Below, piece by piece: positions 25,198-35,827 of a stretch of DNA of 64,000 nt. Each line of letters begins with the position of its first letter. Positions within the stretch are counted from its first letter, which is position 1. Made by a program: the position numbers and the translations under genes. The notes under the pieces are model-generated. The model saw only the letters and a list, made by a program, of their open reading frames with translations. It was not told the origin of the DNA and did no database searches. This DNA comes from Holothuria scabra (lineage: Eukaryota; Echinodermata; Holothuroidea; Aspidochirotida; Holothuriidae): positions 41,324,846 through 41,388,845 of the forward strand of contig CM074193.1 in NCBI GenBank assembly GCA_037179385.1, read 5' to 3'.

Positions 25198-25526
25198 GTG
25201 GCGCAGCGGTCATAAGGAAGATATTTTCTGTAAAGGAGTTCTGGGATGACGTAAGACGTTACCGGTTTACAGTCATTCATTATATTGGTGAAACAGCTCG
25301 GTACCTGGTGAAGGCACCCCGTCATGACCAAGATGGAGAATATCCTCACGGGTCTATCAAATTTGCTTTCGGAAATGGTTTACCAGTGGACATATGGAGA
25401 GAATTCAAAGAAAGGTTTAACATCAAGCGAATTGCTGAAGTGTACGGTGCCACCGACGGGAATTATGTGCTCATGAATTTTGACGGCAAAGAAGGAACTG
25501 TTGGGCGATACACATTCATACATAGA
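25198..25526 (+). CDS. SLC27A: copy B exon 4: A5 motif exon
   Basis: Acceptor TTTGCAG at 25191-25197, donor AGA|GTAAGT at 25527. 329 nt in the same phases as copy A: GGAAVIRKIFSVKEFWDDVRR, then HYIGETARYLVKAPRHDQDG, FGNGLPVDIWREFKERFNIK, YGATDGNYVLMNF and GRYTFIHR. Motif A5 is TDG rather than the usual TEG, as in copy A. Confidence 0.88.
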
Positions 25527-25899
25527 GTAAGTTAAACAAGCATCATTTAGTATTTTATGTTTAAAGGAAAGTAGATTTTGTTCTAAAATGCAAGTTTTGG
25601 GTTGGACTTAGCATGGTCAGTTAAGCATTCCACATGGTCTGCAAAAGCTACTGGAAGCGTAAAGTCCGTGGTGAAAAATAAACACGATCTATAGAAGTTC
25701 GAGTTTGACGTTAAGTCTGTTAGGAGCGAGAGTTCCCAGCCTTCTTTTTCCCAGCGTTCCCAGCGTTTTTCTTTTTTTGCAATTAATTAACGTTATTTCA
25801 ATGGCCAGCCATCCGTTCGTGTTAACCGCTAGGTGTCCGTAAAATTGATAACTTTGAAGTAATTATACCTAGTGTGTCAATCTAGGAGGGCGCCCTTGT

Positions 25900-26260
<361 letters not shown>

Positions 26261-26282
26261 GTCTACGTCTAAAATCACAAGT

Positions 26283-26353
26283 GTCACGATGGCCGAGTGG
26301 TTAAGGCGGTCGCCATGTACGCGACAGACCCGGGTTCAAGTCCTGGTCGTGAC
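26283..26353 (+). ncRNA. tRNA-like head of SINE family 2
   Basis: 71 nt that fold as a cloverleaf. Acceptor stem GTCACGA/TCGTGAC is perfect, with D arm GCC..GGC, anticodon stem GTCGC/GCGAC, and T arm CCGGG-TTCAAGT-CCTGG (one G-U). The anticodon loop CATGTAC lacks the near-invariant T33, and the sequence runs straight into the SINE body, so I call it a tRNA-derived pol III promoter (A box GGCCGAGTGGTTAAGG, B box GGTTCAAGTCC) rather than a working tRNA gene. Confidence 0.7.
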
Positions 26354-26453
26354 TTAATTTTCTCTCTGAATTTATTTCCCTTGTTCATTAGGGCTTACGC
26401 CAATGCTTGGGAATAATTTCAATTTCAAAATCCAACTTTAACACTCCTTTCGA

Positions 26454-26590
<137 letters not shown>

Positions 26591-27204
26591 TTGCAGGTAT
26601 ATATTAGCAGGTATCCATATATTAGCAGGTATCCATGTTTATTCCGCTACTTTAAGTTTCATGGGCAAGACCCGATCGTCAGGCGGTTGGCATTACGAAT
26701 TATGGAACATCAAGCAAAATAAACGACCAGATAGTTTTTAGAATACAGCCGGCAATTAGTTTAATTGTCAGTAAGGGAGGTTGTGCAAAACAAAGCAAAA
26801 GTTAGGCAGTATTAAATACGATGGAATGGCACAGCTAGCCACTACGGGTTAAGTAAAAATCTTTTGGAGTGCCTGCAAGTTGAAATAAATTCCGAACGTT
26901 TGTTGAGAGAGCCACAGCCCGGTACTCAAATTATAAATACTTTTCCCAAAAGGCAAAGGTCACAGCGTTTGGATGAATAAGTGTAAGACTTAGCTCTCTT
27001 CAGGAATTTCCATGTAATTGAAATAGAAATGTTTTTTTCTTTAAGGGACCAAATAAACTTACTTAACTCAGTGGCATTTCTATATTTTTCATCATTGAAG
27101 GTAGTATTGTGATTCCGCCATCGGTTTTTAAAAGGCGTTTCGGTTTAGCCAACATAAGTCTCTATGGCCTTCGGTAGGGTGACGGTTGCTTGATAAATGA
27201 CCCC

Positions 27205-27205
<1 letters not shown>

Positions 27206-27260
<55 letters not shown>
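27206..27260. repeat. (TA)n microsatellite
   Basis: Short TA tract ending in TGTATATATAAATTG; it precedes the plus-strand Penelope-type terminal fragment. Confidence 0.9.
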
Positions 27261-27261
<1 letters not shown>

Positions 27262-27269
27262 AATTGCGT

Positions 27270-27662
27270 CGCGAAGTAGGCAAACATTTCATTATTGGCA
27301 ATCCCTTCGTAAAGAGGTTGTACGCTTGACGTCGGCGCGTTTTGGTTTGGCTTGCTGGATGGATGGATGTTGTCATGGGTAGTGCGTGTGTTACCAGTGC
27401 ATCCGCACTACAGGGACTTAGAAACGATTGTAAGGTTGACGTTGACGTAGGTGCTTGGCCTTTGTACGCGCGCCGATGGAGTTGTATCGGCACGCGTTTG
27501 TTGTTTCTTTTGAATATCGTTTTTTTGATCAGTTATTATTTTGCCGCCTGATGAAGGGTACATACCCGAAACGTTGCGGAGCTTTCTTCCGAATTTTAGC
27601 ACTTTTTATCATTCCAACCTGTTTCCCTTCATACTTTACCAGTGCTACGCAGTATTCGACCT
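27270..27662 (+). mobile_element. Penelope-like terminal (pLTR-type) fragment, plus strand
   Basis: Ends CAGTATTCGACCTTATATA at the (TA)n tract and contains a hammerhead motif at 27544-27579. It parallels the 3' terminal region of the minus-strand Penelope-like element (27716-28118): both have the sequence TTTTGCC-C-CCTGATGAAGGGT, the CCCGAAACGT block and a ..TTCGACCT end. The two fragments point at each other across 27663-27715. Confidence 0.65.
27544..27579 (+). ncRNA. Hammerhead ribozyme motif, plus
   Basis: CCGC (27544-27547), catalytic box CTGATGA (27548-27554), stem II AGGGT-ACAT-ACCC, catalytic box GAAAC (27568-27572), then GTT and GCGG (27576-27579). Stem I is CCGC/GCGG (4 bp), stem III is the minimal AC/GT, and the predicted cleavage base (position 17) is T. 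Penelope-like elements are known to carry hammerheads of this minimal-stem-III type in their terminal repeats. The first A after CTGATGA looks unpaired. Confidence 0.7.
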
Positions 27663-27716
27663 TATATATATATATATATATATTTACATATATATACACA
27701 CATATGTATATATATA
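27663..27716. repeat. Interrupted (TA)n between two convergent Penelope-type termini
   Basis: TA tract with TTTACA, TACACACA and TGTA interruptions, bounded by TCGACCT on the left and AGGTCGA on the right. Confidence 0.9.
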
Positions 27717-27762
27717 GGTCGAAAAGAGGTAGTAAAAAGTGCTTAAAAGTTTGCGGAAAACT

Positions 27763-27798
27763 CCACGACGTTTCGGGTATAAACCCTTCATCAGGTGG
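27763..27798 (-). ncRNA. Hammerhead ribozyme motif, minus
   Basis: On the minus strand: CCAC (27798-27795), CTGATGA (27794-27788), stem II AGGGT-TTAT-ACCC, GAAAC (27774-27770), GTC, then GTGG (27766-27763). Stem I CCAC/GTGG and cleavage base C. Compared with the plus copy, stem I changes on both sides (CCGC/GCGG to CCAC/GTGG) and keeps pairing. Confidence 0.72.
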
Positions 27799-28118
27799 CA
27801 AAAACCAAACTGAACAACCAACAGTAACAATTGGACACGACAAACATCAAATTCGAAGCGATCGCTGTAAAAACAGGACCGAACGAAAGTGACTGTCAGA
27901 AAACATGAGTGCGAAGGATGAAACACAAATCCAAAAAAGAAAAAGAGCGTCCTGGATGAAAAAGTGCACGTACAAATCGAACATGGTCGGAAAAAAGGGG
28001 GAAAAGAGTAGACAAAAATTAGGTCCGGAAAAAATAATAATTAGGGCTACACAGTAAAAAATGAGCACGAACAGGTAAGTGTAAAAGGAGTAAAAACTGG
28101 CTCAAAAAGGAGTGCATA

Positions 28119-28400
28119 TTACAAAAGGTCAATTCTAACATTAAGGCCGTGTGGAGCGAGAGTACCTAGCCTCATGATCAGTCGGTTTTCAGCACTAAGG
28201 CGGTCAAGATCGGAGCCTCGGCACATAACAGCTGCTGTAACAGTTAAATGCTGTATAGAACAAGGTGAAGGGGGGTTAAAATGTGCAGCCACCGGGTATC
28301 CATGGAGATTCTGTTTGATGGACCCAAGGTGCTCGGTGACTCGATCCGCGAGGCGGCGCTTGGTCTCTCCCACATACAACGAGTTACATCTCCCACATGC
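28119..28400 (-). pseudogene. GIY-YIG endonuclease domain of the Penelope-like element
   Basis: About 93 residues open to the stop codon ending at 28119. LVY (GIY equivalent) lies just before the in-frame stop at 28401-28403, then CGRCNSLYVGETKRRLADR with YVG (YIG equivalent) and the catalytic Arg, VTEH, and AENRLIM with the metal-binding Glu near the end. The motif spacing fits a Penelope-type nuclease, which nicks target DNA for insertion. The interior stop and the upstream frameshift mean it is dead in this copy. Confidence 0.75.
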
Positions 28401-29004
28401 TTAAATATAAACTAAGGAAATGCAGGGGAATCTTTGTTTGACAATAAAGCTATTGCCGTTGGGGCCTGAAATGTTGACTAGGTTGTGTTTGCCAACAACT
28501 GGACATGTATTACACCTCGGACGGTTACATGGAAAGGTACCAGCCGTGTCGTCGAAAGAAGTTTGTGGGTGGGAAGCCCGAACTAAATGGTTGGCTAAAT
28601 TTTTCTCAACTCTAAAGGCAGTGATGGGGGGTTCCGGAAAACATCACGGGTTGAGGGGCCTTGTTGGAGCAACTCTACATTTTTGTGGATATCGTGTAAA
28701 ATAGGACGGACCGAAGGGTGATGAGAAATAACTAAAGGAATACGTAGATTGGTACCAGATTTGCTCTTTTTCTCCAAGACTTCCTCTCTGCTGGTTCCTT
28801 GAATTCTGCGTAGGGCATTAGAGAGGATTTTGGCAGGGTACTGGCGTTTTTCAAAAAAGGACAAAATTTCTTCAGAGGCAGTAGAGAAGTCAGAATCCTC
28901 CGAACAAATTCGTCTGGCTCGCAACAGCTGGGAATAAGGGATAGATTTAGTGCAAGATTTGGGGTGGTTGGAAGGGTACAAAAGGTAGTTATGCGAGTCG
29001 GTTG

Positions 29005-31293
29005 CAGTGGCGTAGCTAGGATTTTTTCCAGGGTGGGCAAAGGTATGAAATTTCCCCAAAACTTTTCCCGGTCAATGTGTATGTATTTCATATAAAATAT
29101 GCAAATTTACAAGTATAACAACATTGCCATGTCATTTTGTAATATTACCTGCATTTTAATCTTAAAGTATAACATAGAGCAATCGGAAATAACACAGTAT
29201 ATTATTTTGGTAAACAATATCTGGTTAATTTGTATGTAGTAACGCAGTGCACTCTTAAAAAGTTGGTTAAAAACATTCACCAACACTGGTCACGTATGTC
29301 AAATACCTGAAATTGGTTAAGTTTTCCCCAATATTTGTTGTTTATTTGGTTACCACACAGGCTGGTTACCCAATAAAGTGGTAAAAAATCTCTTGGATAA
29401 CCCATTAATCAACAATTATTGGGTAAACTTTAACCAATTTCAGGTATTTGACATACGTGACCAGTGTTGGTGAATGTTTTTAACCAACTTTTTAAGAGTG
29501 TGGCGTACGCAGAATTTCTCTGAAGGGGGGGGGGGGCATGCAGTAAGGTCTAAGGGGAGGGGATGTCCGGAAATTTTTTGACGTTTTCAAAAAGGCTAGA
29601 TGCAAAATGGTGCAAGATTTTCGACTTTTACAGGAACAGTGTTAAAAGATAATCGTGGTGGTTCATGAGGATAAAACTAAAACTTTTGTGTCTTTACATG
29701 CATTCTTAAACCATTTATGCTACCTTACGAAGTAAAACTTGTCATTAAATTTGCACACTTTTAGGAGTCAAAATAAAAGAGCATTGATCGGTAGAGGATT
29801 GTGGGTGTTTTTGGCCACAAAACGTTATTCTATCATAAAGATTATCTAAGCGGAGCGCCACCATTGGTTGGCGCGGAGCGTAGAGAAAATTTCGAAAATC
29901 AGACCCCTCAGATGGCTGGAAATAGCATTTTCCTGACTTATATGAAGAATCTGACGAGTCGCTTTCTTCTTTTGTTTTTGCAATAAAACCCTCACTTCAA
30001 AATATGTTCGCGAACTGCAAAGTGATCAGAGGGTTAAGAGCTAATTTGACCCTACAAATGTAATTTTGCCCAAAAGACTGAACGAAGCGCCACCGTTGGT
30101 TGGCGTGGAGCGTAAAGAAAATTTCGAAAAATAAGACCCCTCAGATGGCCAAAAATAGCTTATTCGTGTTTTTAAAGAGAATCTAAACATGCTGTTTTTT
30201 TTTATCGATGCCACCAGTGGGAAACAGAGTCTACCATTTTAGGTTGAAATTGGAATTTGACAGAATTTGCCTAGGTCTGTTTATAGGAATTAAAAAAAAT
30301 TAGCATCACTGAAGGACCTTGCAGAGACAATCCTTCCCCTTTGAAAATTCTTGAAAAATTGGGTCTCCTTATAAGCAATCTGGTGCCACATGTGCTATCT
30401 TTTGAATAAAATCTGTGTTAATAAAGTTAGACTACGTATTTTTAAGAACAAAGAAAAAATGGCGTCTTTGAGGGGGCATGGCCCAATGGTCTCCCCTTCG
30501 CCCGCCACTAAGGACGCCTAAGAGTGGCTCGATCACAGAGGATATCCTGTTAGAACAGCAGTCTGTTAAGTGTAGAAGGCTACAAGGTACTCATTGACCT
30601 GTTTATTGTTACACCCCAAGTGAGCAGAAAGCTATTTTCCCGAACTAGACTGTAAGCCTCCAAGGATTAGGCTAAGTAACAAAATCAAAGTATGCCAATG
30701 GATCCCTTTCATTCTAATTTCTAGACTAACTTTAAGTTTATCGTTGGCCATGGATTGTTTCAGCCCCATCCATCTTACGAACACAGAGTAAAATCGGCAT
30801 AGCTACTAATATATTTGTAGAACAACATAATAACCCCGGGGGTCTATGGTAGTCACTTGTCAGTTTTCACATCCTTTTACTGAATTCCCAAAGTGCACAA
30901 CACAGAGACTGTGTACAAGGGGATAAGTTCGGGATTACAGCCTTTCAGTGTTAGTTGCACTGTATCAGCTGTTGTTAAATACCTGAATGTGTGCACTGAA
31001 ATGCACTGATCATAACCCTAGTGCGTATACAAGAGAACATTCAATCTGCTACGCCGCGAGGACATTTCTGTGGAACACGAGTAGGGCCGGTTCATGCGAC
31101 ACTGTGGAAATCTGAGTTAATTTAGTGCATAAAAATACGAATTATGTATGAAAAATATCTCACAATTTCTTATTCTACCAAAGATTTTGAAAAATTTTTG
31201 TAAGAATAAGAAAATTCATCAAATTTCCCCAAAAATTTTTCCGGGGGGGGGGGCAATTTGCCCCCCCCTGCCCCCCCAGTCGCTACGCCACTG
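29005..31293. mobile_element. Region bounded by inverted CAGTGGCGTAGC ends (hAT-like), composite
   Basis: Starts CAGTGGCGTAGCTAGG and ends GCTACGCCACTG (inverted). Flanking 8-mers (GTCGGTTG and TAGATAAC) do not match, and an AATTTCCCCAAAA-TTTT-CCGG block occurs in the same direction at both ends, so this may be two related copies rather than one element. It contains the hairpin element 29250-29500 and two GCGCCACC-TTGGTTGGCG..GGAGCGTA-AGAAAATTTCG modules near 29860 and 30090. No transposase ORF recognised. Confidence 0.5.
29250..29500. mobile_element. 251-bp hairpin MITE with perfect 71-bp inverted arms
   Basis: Arms 29250-29320 and 29430-29500 are exact reverse complements over 71 bp, starting CACTCTTAAAAAGTTGGTTA. 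The loop region has a further weak inner repeat (CCCAATA/TATTGGG). The target duplication is ambiguous (TG or GTG on both sides). No coding potential. Confidence 0.85.
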
Positions 31294-31482
31294 TAGATAA
31301 CGTACCCCCAAATGTATTTTACTATACACTAACGTATTCCCATTAAAACAGTGTGTGAAAACGTAAAGGGGAACGTAGATTTTCCCCCTAACGGTACTTT
31401 CCCCCTAACGTTGGTATTTTGCCCAAAAATTCCCCCTTATTCCACAATTAGGTATATATATATAAATATATATATATATATA
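31294..31482. repeat. CCCCCTAA-type repeat leading into interrupted (TA)n
   Basis: Same repeat type as 25900-26030: AACGTAAAGGGGAACGTAGA, then TTTTCCCCCTAACGG and TTCCACAATTAGG before a TA tract with AAATA interruptions. Confidence 0.6.
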
Positions 31483-31546
31483 AATATATACACGAAAATG
31501 TCCACTTAATGTCAAAGTCCACGATTTGACTTAATTTTACATTTAG

Positions 31547-31910
<364 letters not shown>

Positions 31911-31946
31911 GTGATTCACAGAAGCGACAACAGGCTATAAATATCT

Positions 31947-32199
31947 CGCGTGAATCAATTTTCTCTCTTTGTTACCATGGTACTCCCAAGCGGGATGAAT
32001 AATCAGTAGGTCGAAGTTGGTAGATCGAAGTTAGAATGTGTAGGTCGAAAGGGTTGTAGTAATACATTCGATCATAGTTTTATTTTTTATGTATTACTAC
32101 AACCCTTTCGACCTACACATTCTAACTTCGATCTACCAGCTGATTATTCATCCCGCTTGGGAGTACCATGGTAACAAAGAGAGAAAATTGATTCACGCG
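31947..32199. repeat. Large palindrome made of inverted SINE family 2 pieces
   Basis: Left arm 31947-32067 and right arm 32089-32199 are nearly identical inverted copies around a 21-bp centre. The left arm has about 10 extra bases (a repeated AGGTCGAAG-type unit). Arms contain TTTTCTCTCTTTGTTACCAT, CCCAAGCGGGATGAATAATC and GGTTGTAGTAATACAT. Confidence 0.85.
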
Positions 32200-32283
32200 G
32201 GGTATTTCTTATGTAGTTCATTGTTATTTTTTCGCCCTATGTACGCACAGATGTAACGATTTCCCCCTGAGGTGGGAATTAGC

Positions 32284-32343
32284 GTTATATATATGTATAT
32301 ATAAATATAGATATATATATATATATATAGATAGATAGATATA

Positions 32344-32381
<38 letters not shown>
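32284..32381. repeat. Interrupted (TA)n with (GATA) patch
   Basis: TA tract with TGTA, AAATATAG and GATAGATAGATA interruptions, immediately 5' of the duplicated intron sequence that leads to the exon 5 remnant. Confidence 0.9.
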
Positions 32382-32384
<3 letters not shown>

Positions 32385-32504
32385 CATAAGTTTTGCCAGA
32401 GTTTCACGCACTTTGGTTAATACTGGACCCACAGGTTTTGGTGCAGGAAGCACGTTCGCATTTCTGAAATACATAATGCGTATCAATCAATTTTTGATAC
32501 ACAG

Positions 32505-32551
32505 AAGTTGATCGACAGACTGCAACGGTTTGTGTATTCCATGCCCCAAAG
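32505..32551 (+). pseudogene. SLC27A: copy B exon 5 remnant with net 47-bp deletion
   Basis: Acceptor ACACAG at 32499-32504 and donor AAAG|GTATT at 32552 are kept. The 47 nt correspond to the first 20 or so and last 26 or so bases of the 94-nt exon of copy A (KLI-RLQ ... then bases matching GTTTGTGTATTCCATG-CC), with the middle gone. Length mod 3 changes from 1 to 2. The upstream intron (GGTTTTGGTGCAGGAAGCAC) aligns with copy A at about 2495, so this is the true counterpart. Confidence 0.75.
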
Positions 32552-33108
32552 GTATTCCTTATTAATGTATTCATTTTCATTTCATTCATCATATATCGGT
32601 ACCATAGCATAAGTAATGGATACTGGCGAGTTGGGGTTGACGTCTAGCAGGAACGTCCTAACAGATGAAATCTGACAGACAAGTTGAACAAATTTCTCTA
32701 CGGGTGGATTAATCACATCATTCAACGGAACCACAACACGCATGAACTGATTGCTGAATGTTCCAACATGTTCTAGAAAATTGGGCCTAAAAATAAAACT
32801 TATTACAGCTTTTAATGTAAATGAAAGAAAACAGGACCAACGTTTCGTACAGTGCAATTTGAGTCCCAACTGTGTTTGTATTGTTTATTTTACGGCTCAA
32901 CCCAAACGTCCTCCTACTTCGTCCATCATGATTTCTGATCTTGTACGTTCGGCAGTAAAATCGTAGACCCCACTAAGATCGTGTATTTGCCTTATTCGGG
33001 TGTATTCACATGCCAACAGCACGATGACTTTTGTAATAAAGCATGGGGTTTATTTGACTTTTGACCCATCTCATGGCGCATTGCTTGGAGCGCATTTTTC
33101 TTTCTTCT

Positions 33109-33566
33109 GGGAGCATATCCCAATTAGCAGGTGTATTAATGCGTCCGTTTGTTCGCCCTCAGATAGAGTCCCTAAAAGGAGCACTTTTTTGATATGTTAT
33201 GGAATGAGCTGGGATTTTTTGTAAGTTTCCTCTGAAAGTATATTAAATGAAGTACCATTGGTGAAAAGATGGGCTTAATTGAAGCACTTTTGTGGAAATT
33301 ATGGGCCTTAGAAGCTGGCGGAGGCATACCGAGGTTTTAGTGAAAAACAAGGCTTGGAAAAGGTGGTTTGAACTTTGAGGTGAAATAGCAAAAAATCTTC
33401 ACGGACATGATATGGTAAATTGAAAGTGCCATGAATGGCCAACTTGTCAGCTTTCATATGAGGGGTAGCTTGACCCTGGCGAAAACTTCGACAAGCTTTT
33501 AGAGGCCCGTTTACTTTTTGGGTTTAGTGTGTAAGTCAATGGAGGAATTAATGGCTGTATGCTCCC
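33109..33566. repeat. E repeat, copy 1 (458 bp, GGGAGCATA inverted ends)
   Basis: Starts GGGAGCATATCCCAATTAGC and ends GGCTGTATGCTCCC; the outer 9 bp are inverted. Left flank TTCT, right flank TTAA. About 99% like copy 2 by eye. No recognisable protein. Confidence 0.85.
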
Positions 33567-33570
33567 TTAA

Positions 33571-35361
33571 GGGCAGGAATGCTGAAATTTTCAAATCGGT
33601 AGGAAGTTGACCAAACTTGGCTTTCTGTACTTCATAGGCTATGTAAAAGCCAATTATGGGCAGACGTCGTGCAATTTCTCGCTTGAGTGATTTTTAGGGC
33701 CAAATTTGCAATTTTGGGGCCAAAACGGAAAAAAAAAAACAAAAAACGGAGCAATATAGGTATTTTAACACAAAACCGTGCATTGTATTATTCCAAAGTC
33801 AAACCCTCTGGATGAACACAGTACAAGGGTGTTATATTAGGGCTACCGTACAGCTCTGTGAAGTAGTCCCGGCCCGGGAGATTGTAAATTGGCTCCGACA
33901 CATACACATCAATCTTTTTACGTTGTTGTGAAGCATAATGTAATCCGTGTGAGATCCCCTCATTACTTTGATGTGTGAAAGCCTAGTGATTCGGTGAGTG
34001 AATGTCAAGTATAAAATAGAATTTAAGCGTATGGCTAGGTTACTTATTTAGCTATTAGAGCTGATTTAGTCTCCTAAGAGCCTCACATGACAACAAAGTT
34101 AGGCCTGGTCGCATACTCTCCTAGTTTACGTTGCCAATACTTACTATCTGTGTTTGTAAGGGTTTTGCGAAATGACCTATTTAAATGAACTTGGCCTACT
34201 AGGCTTTAAAAGGTTTCCTGGTGAGGTTTTAGATGCTTAATTCATAACAAGTTTAACCCCTTACAAGCCTCTTCAGCAGCATTTGTTACCAATTACCTAA
34301 CCTTCAGGCTACTGTATAAAAACCTGTCAGCATACTCTGACAGGTTTTTATCTGCAATGTTACCAGTTTCTCGTGAGTCAGCTGAGAAGCTGTCATGCCC
34401 AGGATACTCAACTTTTGCCATATTGGTTCTTGTCAGTTTAGGCTATGCCATGCTAAGTATTTATTTCCTTAAATTTTTCTTCCAGTTGCATTTTCAACAA
34501 TTACATCTGTACTCAGTTGGACTGCGACAAACAGTGTTTTACTTCTTACATTTTTAGGGGATTGTTGTACATACTGACAGTCACATTCGATACGAGAAGG
34601 AGGCTCGTCTGGAAGGCTATGCAGTGAAAGAGCATCAATTAGCAGTAGCCCTTTTTCTGCGTAACAATTGTATTATTTTTTTTTACTTGCAATTTCAGGA
34701 ACAACCTTCTGTGCTGACTGCTACAGAGTTCTCACAGGACGTAGCAAGGAGGGAAATCAAAGTAATTTGTGTGCTTAGCTGGTACTTATGAAAGTTGGAT
34801 GCAAGCCTAGCCTAACTGCAGACAGACATTACATGGATCCCTTTCAGGTTTGTAAATCTCTCTTTATAATTCTATGTAGTGTTCCAAAGATTCACTTTGA
34901 AACTGCACAGAGGATGTATAAGTACCATTTGTGTGAAGAGAAATCTGGAGACAAAGTGGACCATTTTGAAGTTGGTTTAAGGTCTGGTTCGATCTTTTGA
35001 AGTTTTCTCATGCACATTTTTGAGACTCAAAATAGATCCTGTCAGCCAGAAGGCATGCCTGCAGGGCCAAGGACCACCCATTCTGCAATTCAAGAAGGTG
35101 CCATGGTGATAGAGAGAAGAAATCTGCAAATAGATTAACCTTGCAGAGTATTGTGACTCAGTCCCTGCACTAAGCACTTTTTCAGTGTACAAAGTCAATG
35201 CACAGGCATAAAATGGGGAACAGTAGAGAAATATGTCACAAAGATGCCATAAATCCTTCAAAATGTGAATCAAATCCTACTTTGAGTTGCACAAGTCCTT
35301 TATAGGCTTTAAATTGCATTTTGTGAAAATTTTTAAAAAATTGAAAAAATCCACCTCTCTC
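33571..35361. repeat. L repeat, copy 1 (~1.79 kb)
   Basis: Flanked by TTAA on both sides and by E on both sides; nearly identical to 35828-37617. Contains a 13-bp stem AAAAACCTGTCAG/CTGACAGGTTTTT at 34318-34349 and several short open frames (34357-34557, 34788-35000). A frame from about 34554 to 34790 reads VVHTDSHIRYEKEARLEGYA and runs on, without known homology; its counterpart in copy 2 has a stop (AATCTAAG for AATCAAAG). I do not recognise any product. Confidence 0.8.
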
Positions 35362-35365
35362 TTAA

Positions 35366-35823
35366 GGGAGCATATCCCAATTAGCTGGTGTATTAATGCG
35401 TCCGTTTGTTCGCCCTCAGATAGAGTCCCTAAAAGGAGCACTTTTTTGATATGTTATGGAATGAACTGGGGTTTTTTGTAAGTTTCCTCTGAAAGTATAT
35501 TAAATGAAGTACCATCGGTGAAAAGATGGGCTTAATTGAAGCACTTTTGTGGAAATTATGGGCCTTAGAAGCTGGCGGAGGCATACCGAGATTTTAGTTA
35601 AAAACAAGGCTTGGAAAAGGTGGTTTGAACTTTGAGGTGAAATAGCAAAAAATCTTCACGGTCATGATATGGTAAATTGAAAGTGCCATGAATGGCCAAC
35701 TTGTCAGCTTTCATATGAGGGGTAGCTTGACCCTGGCGAAAACTTCGACAAGCTTTTAGAGGCCCGTTTACTTTTTGGGTTTAGTGTGTAAGTCAATGGA
35801 GGAATTAATGGCTGTATGCTCCC
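35366..35823. repeat. E repeat, copy 2
   Basis: 458 bp, TTAA on both sides (35362-35365 and 35824-35827), inverted ends as in copy 1. Confidence 0.85.
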
Positions 35824-35827
35824 TTAA

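Larger units (their letters stand above)
27716..29004 (-). mobile_element. Penelope-like element (GIY-YIG type), 3' part, decayed
   Basis: Minus strand from about 29003 downward. Coding remnant from 28980: LLYPSNHPKSCTKSIPYSQL, LRARRICSEDSDF, EEILSFFEKRQYPAKIL and IPLVISHHPSVRPILHDI. Then, after a frameshift in the G/C run 28626-28631, FRVEKNLANHLVR, PCNRPRCNTCPVV and, after a stop at 28401-28403, CGRCNSLYVGETKRRLADR to about 28119. The motif order (RRICSD, FF-RGYP, FR--KNL-DHLVR, Cys-rich, GIY-YIG) is that of Penelope-like elements, which use a telomerase-related RT plus GIY-YIG nuclease. The RT core is missing because the copy stops at the CAGTGGCGTAGC end at 29005. The 3' region with a hammerhead ends TTTTCGACCT-(TA)n. 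Confidence 0.8.

Noticed and set aside
26283..26353. Functional tRNA gene
   Set aside because: Folds well but the anticodon loop lacks T33 and it continues into a SINE body with a (TA)n tail.
27128..27493. 121-residue minus-strand frame
   Set aside because: Crosses a (TA)n tract; the remainder is antisense to the Penelope-type terminal fragment.
29005..31293. Single intact hAT element
   Set aside because: Ends are inverted CAGTGGCGTAGC, but target duplications do not match and end blocks repeat in the same direction, so it may be two partial copies.
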